Origin: Jeotgalibacillus marinus
Lineage (GTDB): Bacteria; Bacillota; Bacilli; Bacillales; Jeotgalibacillaceae
Length of the DNA stretch: 64,000 bases
NCBI RefSeq assembly: GCF_040801915.1
Contig: NZ_JBFMIA010000010.1
Location: 52,266-116,265, forward strand
Direction: 5' to 3'
Of the stretch, positions 59,736-64,000 are shown piece by piece; the first letter of the stretch is position 1, and every line of letters begins with the position of its first letter. The position numbers and the translations under genes were made by a program. The notes beneath the pieces were generated by a model. The model was not told where the DNA came from. It did not search any database and worked only from the letters and a program-made list of their open reading frames with translations.

Positions 59736-62669
59736 ATGAAAAAAATAACATTGTTCACTAAACTCGTTTTAATTCTTGTTCTAATGGCAAGTGTAATGGT
59801 CCCTACTGATGGATTCGCATCCACAAAAGAGGATCTAAAATTAAAGTATTCGGAAGGATATAATCCTTCAGTAGTCGTTCTTGATAATGGATTCATACTA
59901 GCGCTTAAAGAGAAGGATGATAAGCTTTATTATCAATTAGGTGAATACGTCCGAAGAGGAATCGATATCGAATGGTCAGAACCTATTGAATACGACACAG
60001 GAAACGCTCCGAATCTAACGGTCCTTGACAATGGACATGTGATGGAAGTCCATAACGGCGCTACAGACGATCATGTTTATTACAGTTTAGGTCGCTACAA
60101 AGATGGTGAAATGGATTGGTACAATGTAGGGAATAAGTATAACACAAGCAAAGAGGCAAAGAATCCTTCTGTCACTACGCTTGAAAACGGACAGATCCTA
60201 GCGGTGAATGAAGATCCAGAACAAAACAAGGGAGGATGGGTACGATACTATTTAGGGAATTATGATGAAGAAGAAAAAGAAATCCAGTGGAAAACAAAGG
60301 ATTATCCATATGCCCCGACTGCATATAACCCATCGATAAGTGTTCTTGATAATGGTTCGATCCTACATGTTTGGGATAGTAAAAATGCGGTTAATGCGCC
60401 TTTAAGCAACAGCCTAAGCTCACTCACTCAAGAGGAAGAACATCCTCTTCGCTGGGTTGGTGCCGAGCTAGATGCTACTGGATACAATCCTAGCGTAACC
60501 AACCTTGCTAATGGAGATATACTGAATGTCTATGAAAACGAAAACAAGGATGGTCTATCGTACAGTTTAGGTCGTTCTGTAGATGATCGAGAAATCGATT
60601 GGTATAGTACAGATAATGAATATGATGTTGGAGGGATAAATCCTTCTGCCGCCGTTCTTGTTAATGGATTGGTCCTATCCGTTCATGAAGCGGAGGGAGA
60701 CCTTTACTTTAAGTTAGGTGAATACAATGAGGATGAAATAGAGTGGTTAAAACTAAGACATGATACGACTGATCGATTATTAAATTCTGAGATGTCTTCT
60801 TTGCCCGGTTATGCGAATGGTGAAAATCCAGCCATCACCGTGCTTGACAATGAACTTGTCGTGTCGGTGAATGACAAGGACGGAAAACTATCCTATCAAT
60901 TGGGTGAGTATCACGATGGTCAGGTATATTGGACCGATCCTGTTGAATATGGGGATGGGGAGAAACCAACCCTCGCTACCCTTGCTAACGGCGATATCAT
61001 CGAAGTTCATGAAGGTGGAAATCATGAATTGCATTATAATTTAGGACGTTATGACCCTTATGGGGAAGAGGAAATTGATTGGTATAGCACCGACAACTTC
61101 TATGGAATAGGAGATCTTCCGAATGTGGATGTGATGATCAATGGAGATATTGTGTTGGTAAATGAAGGACAGACAATAGATGATATTGGAGTTTATTATG
61201 AATACGGAACGTTCGAAAATGAAAAAGTGACTTGGTACAGAAACGGTGTTCACTATGAAAACGGGCTGCAACCTTCGATCACGGCGTTGGATAACGGACG
61301 ATTGTTGAAGACGCAAAAAAGTGTATCGGATAATCACCTTTGGTTAAGTATGAATCAATCGTCCAAGGATAATCATTCCATTGATGTCATTGGAGAATCA
61401 TATGAATATGAGGCTCATAGTTCGAATCATCCAGTAATGCTGCAACTGGAAAACGGATATATTTTATCGATGTTTGATAGCAATCAAAGCGATGGAACAT
61501 GGAATCGAGTGGGGAAACTATCATCGGATGGTCAAGAGATTGAATGGACATCTAACACGTATCACCAGTTTGACGGAAAAAATAACGATGTGGTCCAACT
61601 GCAAAATGGTCGCTTGCTAAATGTTCATGAAGATCATGAAAGTGATGAGATTCAATATAAATTGGGATCTTTTGATGATAGAGCAAAACAAGTGAACTGG
61701 TCGGATGATTATGTTCCACTTGAATATTTAGATTATACGAAGGTTTCAACAGAAGCTGTTTATAATGAGGAAGGGGGAAATCCATCCATCACAGTATTGG
61801 ATAATGGTCTTGTCTTGTCTGTAAACCATAGTAGTAGCATTGGTTATGTCGATGGAAAACTAAATTATCAATTGGGTGAGGAATACGACGGTGTAATATA
61901 CTGGACTGACCCAGTTAATTACGATAATGGAAATGCTCCATCAGTCGCCACACTTCCAAATGGTGATGTTATAGAAGTACATGGAATGGGTGGTTATGGG
62001 ACAAATTTGTATTACAATGTAGGTAGATACGAAGATGGTAAAATAAACTGGTATATTTTAGGATATAAATATGACACGGGTCAGAATCCTAATATAACAG
62101 TAACAAAAGAAGGTCAGATTGTTGAGGTTCATGAAGCACTTTGGTCAAATAAAATATTTTATAATTATGGGACTTTCAAAGAGACTGATCTAGGATCGGG
62201 AGTTTTTTGGGACGCAATAGGGCAACATTACGACAGTGGACACGATCCATCTGTAGCTGCATTGGATAATGGTCTTCTCTTAAAGACTCATAGGTCATCA
62301 AAGTTGTTTAATAATAATCTATGGTTATCTCTTAATGGAATCGATAAAAATGATAAAAAAATAAATACCATTGGCACGTCATCTGTATGGAAACATTCTG
62401 GTCGTTTGCCAGTATCCTATCAACTAGATAATGGTCAAATTTTAATGATGTTTAATGATGGGTTCAACATGGCTGAATTATCTACAGACGGTAATAATAT
62501 CGAAGTGAAAGAGGACACTTTTACCGAGTTTTGCGGTGAAGGACACGATGTGGTCCAACTTCAAAACGGATTGATATTAAATGTTCATGAAGATAACAAA
62601 AAACTACGATATGTATTAGGAGAATATGATGAGAAAGAAAAACGCGTAGTATGGTTTCCAAAAAGGTAA
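59736..62669 (+). CDS. Large secreted protein of 18 repeats in three six-repeat modules
   Basis: 977 residues, signal peptide cut near FAS (about 29). The rest is 18 repeats of about 44-55 residues, pattern 'NPSVxVLDNGxVLxVHExxxxLYYxLGRYxxxxIxW..YDxG'. Repeats fall into modules 1-6, 7-12 and 13-18, with longer linkers after 6 (TTDRLLNSEMSSLPGYANGE) and 12 (EYLDYTKVSTEAVYNEEGG). Modules 2 and 3 correspond repeat by repeat: LVLSVN...YWTDPV, DVIEVH..YYN.GRY, IV.V.E..YYNYGTF, LLKT..S..LWLS.N, QLxNGyILxMF, DVVQLQNGxxLNVHED. Each would make a six-bladed propeller. No catalytic motif or cell-wall anchor seen. AAAGGAGG precedes the ATG. Confidence 0.85.
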   Translation: MKKITLFTKLVLILVLMASVMVPTDGFASTKEDLKLKYSEGYNPSVVVLDNGFILALKEKDDKLYYQLGEYVRRGIDIEWSEPIEYDTGNAPNLTVLDNGHVMEVHNGATDDHVYYSLGRYKDGEMDWYNVGNKYNTSKEAKNPSVTTLENGQILAVNEDPEQNKGGWVRYYLGNYDEEEKEIQWKTKDYPYAPTAYNPSISVLDNGSILHVWDSKNAVNAPLSNSLSSLTQEEEHPLRWVGAELDATGYNPSVTNLANGDILNVYENENKDGLSYSLGRSVDDREIDWYSTDNEYDVGGINPSAAVLVNGLVLSVHEAEGDLYFKLGEYNEDEIEWLKLRHDTTDRLLNSEMSSLPGYANGENPAITVLDNELVVSVNDKDGKLSYQLGEYHDGQVYWTDPVEYGDGEKPTLATLANGDIIEVHEGGNHELHYNLGRYDPYGEEEIDWYSTDNFYGIGDLPNVDVMINGDIVLVNEGQTIDDIGVYYEYGTFENEKVTWYRNGVHYENGLQPSITALDNGRLLKTQKSVSDNHLWLSMNQSSKDNHSIDVIGESYEYEAHSSNHPVMLQLENGYILSMFDSNQSDGTWNRVGKLSSDGQEIEWTSNTYHQFDGKNNDVVQLQNGRLLNVHEDHESDEIQYKLGSFDDRAKQVNWSDDYVPLEYLDYTKVSTEAVYNEEGGNPSITVLDNGLVLSVNHSSSIGYVDGKLNYQLGEEYDGVIYWTDPVNYDNGNAPSVATLPNGDVIEVHGMGGYGTNLYYNVGRYEDGKINWYILGYKYDTGQNPNITVTKEGQIVEVHEALWSNKIFYNYGTFKETDLGSGVFWDAIGQHYDSGHDPSVAALDNGLLLKTHRSSKLFNNNLWLSLNGIDKNDKKINTIGTSSVWKHSGRLPVSYQLDNGQILMMFNDGFNMAELSTDGNNIEVKEDTFTEFCGEGHDVVQLQNGLILNVHEDNKKLRYVLGEYDEKEKRVVWFPKR

Positions 62670-62676
62670 CAAAATA

Positions 62677-62714
62677 AAAAGAATCCCGCTGAACATAATC
62701 AGCGGGATTCTTTT
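62677..62714. terminator. Bidirectional terminator between the convergent repeat-protein genes
   Basis: AAAAGAATCCCGCTGA, six bases, TCAGCGGGATTCTTTT: 16 perfect base pairs with T runs on both strands. Confidence 0.92.
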
Positions 62715-62738
62715 CGTTTTCCGAAGGAACAAGATAGA

Positions 62739-64000
62739 TCAAAAATATTGCCACCAAACTACACGGTTAGATCCTTCATATTTATAACGTCCCATAGAAT
62801 ATCGAATACTATCACTATTAGGATCTTCATGTACACTTAAAAGATAACCATTTTTTAATTGGACGACATCTATATTTTCACCTTCAAAATCACTAACATT
62901 CGGACTTGTCCAGTCCACCGATTCCCCAGATGAATTAAGGGTTCCTGTTTTGAAAAACGCTTTATCACTACCTCTATCATCAAACATATTTAAAATAAAA
63001 CCGTTGTTCAATTGCAATGAGACTGGATTATTCGAACCATTCGGCTCATATTTATATTGGTCTCCAACCCTAGGTAAAAAATTCGAACTTAGTTTATTCA
63101 CAGATTGCCAAAGATGACTATTCCATTGGCTTTTGTGTGACTTTAAAAATAATCCGTTATCCAACGTGGCTACTGAAGGCATATGCCCTTTATCATACTG
63201 TCTTCCTCTACTTTGATCCGTTACCCAGTCGATGGTAGTCCCACCGTCTATTGTTCCGTAACCGTAATAGAGAGCATCATTAAATGGTCCCCATCCTTCG
63301 TTTACGACAACAACCTCTGAATCCCATAAACCGTCACCTCGCAATACTGTCACATTAGGTTTATCGCCCGTTGCATAATAATTGTCCTTGCTATACCAAT
63401 TAATTTTATTATCTCCTGTATATTCTCCTAAATTGTAATACAAACCATTGTTTGGTCCTTCGTGCATTTCAATAATATGACCATTTTCAAGCAAAGCAAT
63501 GGAAGGGTTTTTCCCTTCTCCATATTGAATATAACCCGTCCAATACATTCTAAAATCATAATTCTCACCTAATTGATAATTTAGCTTTCCATCCTTTTCC
63601 ATCACTGATAAGACAAGACCGTTCTTCAAAACAGTAATGGAAGGGGTTTTCCCCGTAGAATAGACACTATGACCACGCACATTAAATCTATCTAATATTT
63701 CTAGTTGAGGAAGATTTGTGGGTGGTGGAATATTACTATCTGGCGGCGGAGGAGGACTCCACTCTATTGGTATAGGCTCCTCTGGTATAGGTTCCTCTAT
63801 TATAGGTTCCTCAAACGATGCCATCCAATCAACATGATCATCATCATATTTACCCAATTGATAGCGAATAGTATTACTAGAATGATCTTCATGGACGTTT
63901 AAGAAGATCCCATTTTGAAGTTGAACGATATCATTTTTTTTACCTTCAAACTGGTGATAGGTATTCGTTGTCCATTCAATACTTGAACCGCCTTCTGGTA
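62739..64000 (-). CDS. Six-repeat family protein, two or more modules, 5' end outside the window
   Basis: The minus frame is open to the window edge (about 420 residues visible), so the gene begins beyond it; an apparent start at 63857 is an internal Leu codon (TTG). The visible part opens with the last two repeats of one module (IEWTTNTYHQFEGK, then DIVQLQNGIFLNVHED), then a Pro/Glu linker (EEPIIEEPIPEEPIPIEWS, PPPPPDSNIPPP), then a complete module of six repeats in the same order as in 59736-62669, ending DVVQLKNGYLLSVHED..RYSMGRY and VVWWQYF. Convergent with its paralogue, sharing a terminator. Confidence 0.85.
   Translation of the reverse strand, partial: PEGGSSIEWTTNTYHQFEGKKNDIVQLQNGIFLNVHEDHSSNTIRYQLGKYDDDHVDWMASFEEPIIEEPIPEEPIPIEWSPPPPPDSNIPPPTNLPQLEILDRFNVRGHSVYSTGKTPSITVLKNGLVLSVMEKDGKLNYQLGENYDFRMYWTGYIQYGEGKNPSIALLENGHIIEMHEGPNNGLYYNLGEYTGDNKINWYSKDNYYATGDKPNVTVLRGDGLWDSEVVVVNEGWGPFNDALYYGYGTIDGGTTIDWVTDQSRGRQYDKGHMPSVATLDNGLFLKSHKSQWNSHLWQSVNKLSSNFLPRVGDQYKYEPNGSNNPVSLQLNNGFILNMFDDRGSDKAFFKTGTLNSSGESVDWTSPNVSDFEGENIDVVQLKNGYLLSVHEDPNSDSIRYSMGRYKYEGSNRVVWWQYF

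Noticed and set aside
63705..63902. 65-codon plus frame rich in Trp and Arg
   Set aside because: Antisense of the Pro/Glu linker of the minus-strand repeat protein.
1..64000. tRNA, rRNA and riboswitch search by eye
   Set aside because: No CCA-ended cloverleaf, rRNA core motif or recognisable riboswitch (including a Mo-cofactor type before moeA/moaC, where only about 95 bases are available) was found.

Overview
The window reads as chromosome of a low-GC, endospore-forming member of the Bacillaceae. Support: an amplified gerA/gerB/gerC-type germination locus, a YpzG-like small spore protein, strong AGGAGG ribosome binding sites with many TTG and GTG starts, B. subtilis-like gene pairs (formate dehydrogenase plus DUF1641, YmfJ/DUF3243, SdpR/SdpI-like), and short tandem repeats in intergenic DNA. 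No rRNA, tRNA, CRISPR array or intact insertion sequence was seen.

Layout. 1-1500: decayed DNA with a frameshifted tyrosine-recombinase end and a fragment of the propeller-like family met again later. 1533-3661: small membrane protein, YbjQ protein, then tetR plus a metallo-beta-lactamase-fold hydrolase behind a palindromic operator. 3697-13685 (minus): germination array, transcribed A-B-C-B-C-B-C-B, with leftover gerA ends before the later gerB genes and a collapsed gerC at the end. 14112-15366: YpzG-like protein and a membrane-anchored polysaccharide deacetylase. 16021-19193: marR plus MMPL exporter behind a long inverted repeat. 19551-21420: three tandem copies of an unknown small-protein locus. 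21791-29087: exporters, two nucleotidyltransferase-fold proteins, an AraC regulator and an ArsR/SdpI-like membrane operon. 29429-30448: secreted six-repeat protein. 31251-45519: membrane protein, NitT/TauT-type ABC operon with an SCO lipoprotein, 2-hydroxyacid dehydrogenase, polar amino-acid ABC operon, RHH regulator plus MFS pump, chromate transporter, DUF3243. 45762-57994: molybdenum cofactor genes (moaC, moeA, mobB, moaE, moaD, mobA, moaA, moaB) leading into formate dehydrogenase, DUF1641, an OFA-family MFS carrier and fdhD. 58537-64000: Cys-rich protein and two convergent large repeat proteins.

Functionally, the clearest unit is the 46.6-58.0 kb block: cofactor synthesis, a Mo-bisMGD formate dehydrogenase, its FdhD sulfurtransferase and a candidate formate or oxalate carrier. 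The most unusual content is (i) a secreted protein family built from modules of exactly six approximately 45-50 residue repeats (one, three and at least two modules in three genes, plus a fragment), which I infer to be tandem six-bladed propellers of unknown ligand; (ii) the germination array, where one gerA appears to serve four gerB and three gerC genes; and (iii) the triplicated small-protein locus, whose units each carry a second short hydrophobic ORF and a hairpin, with a compensatory base change between two copies.
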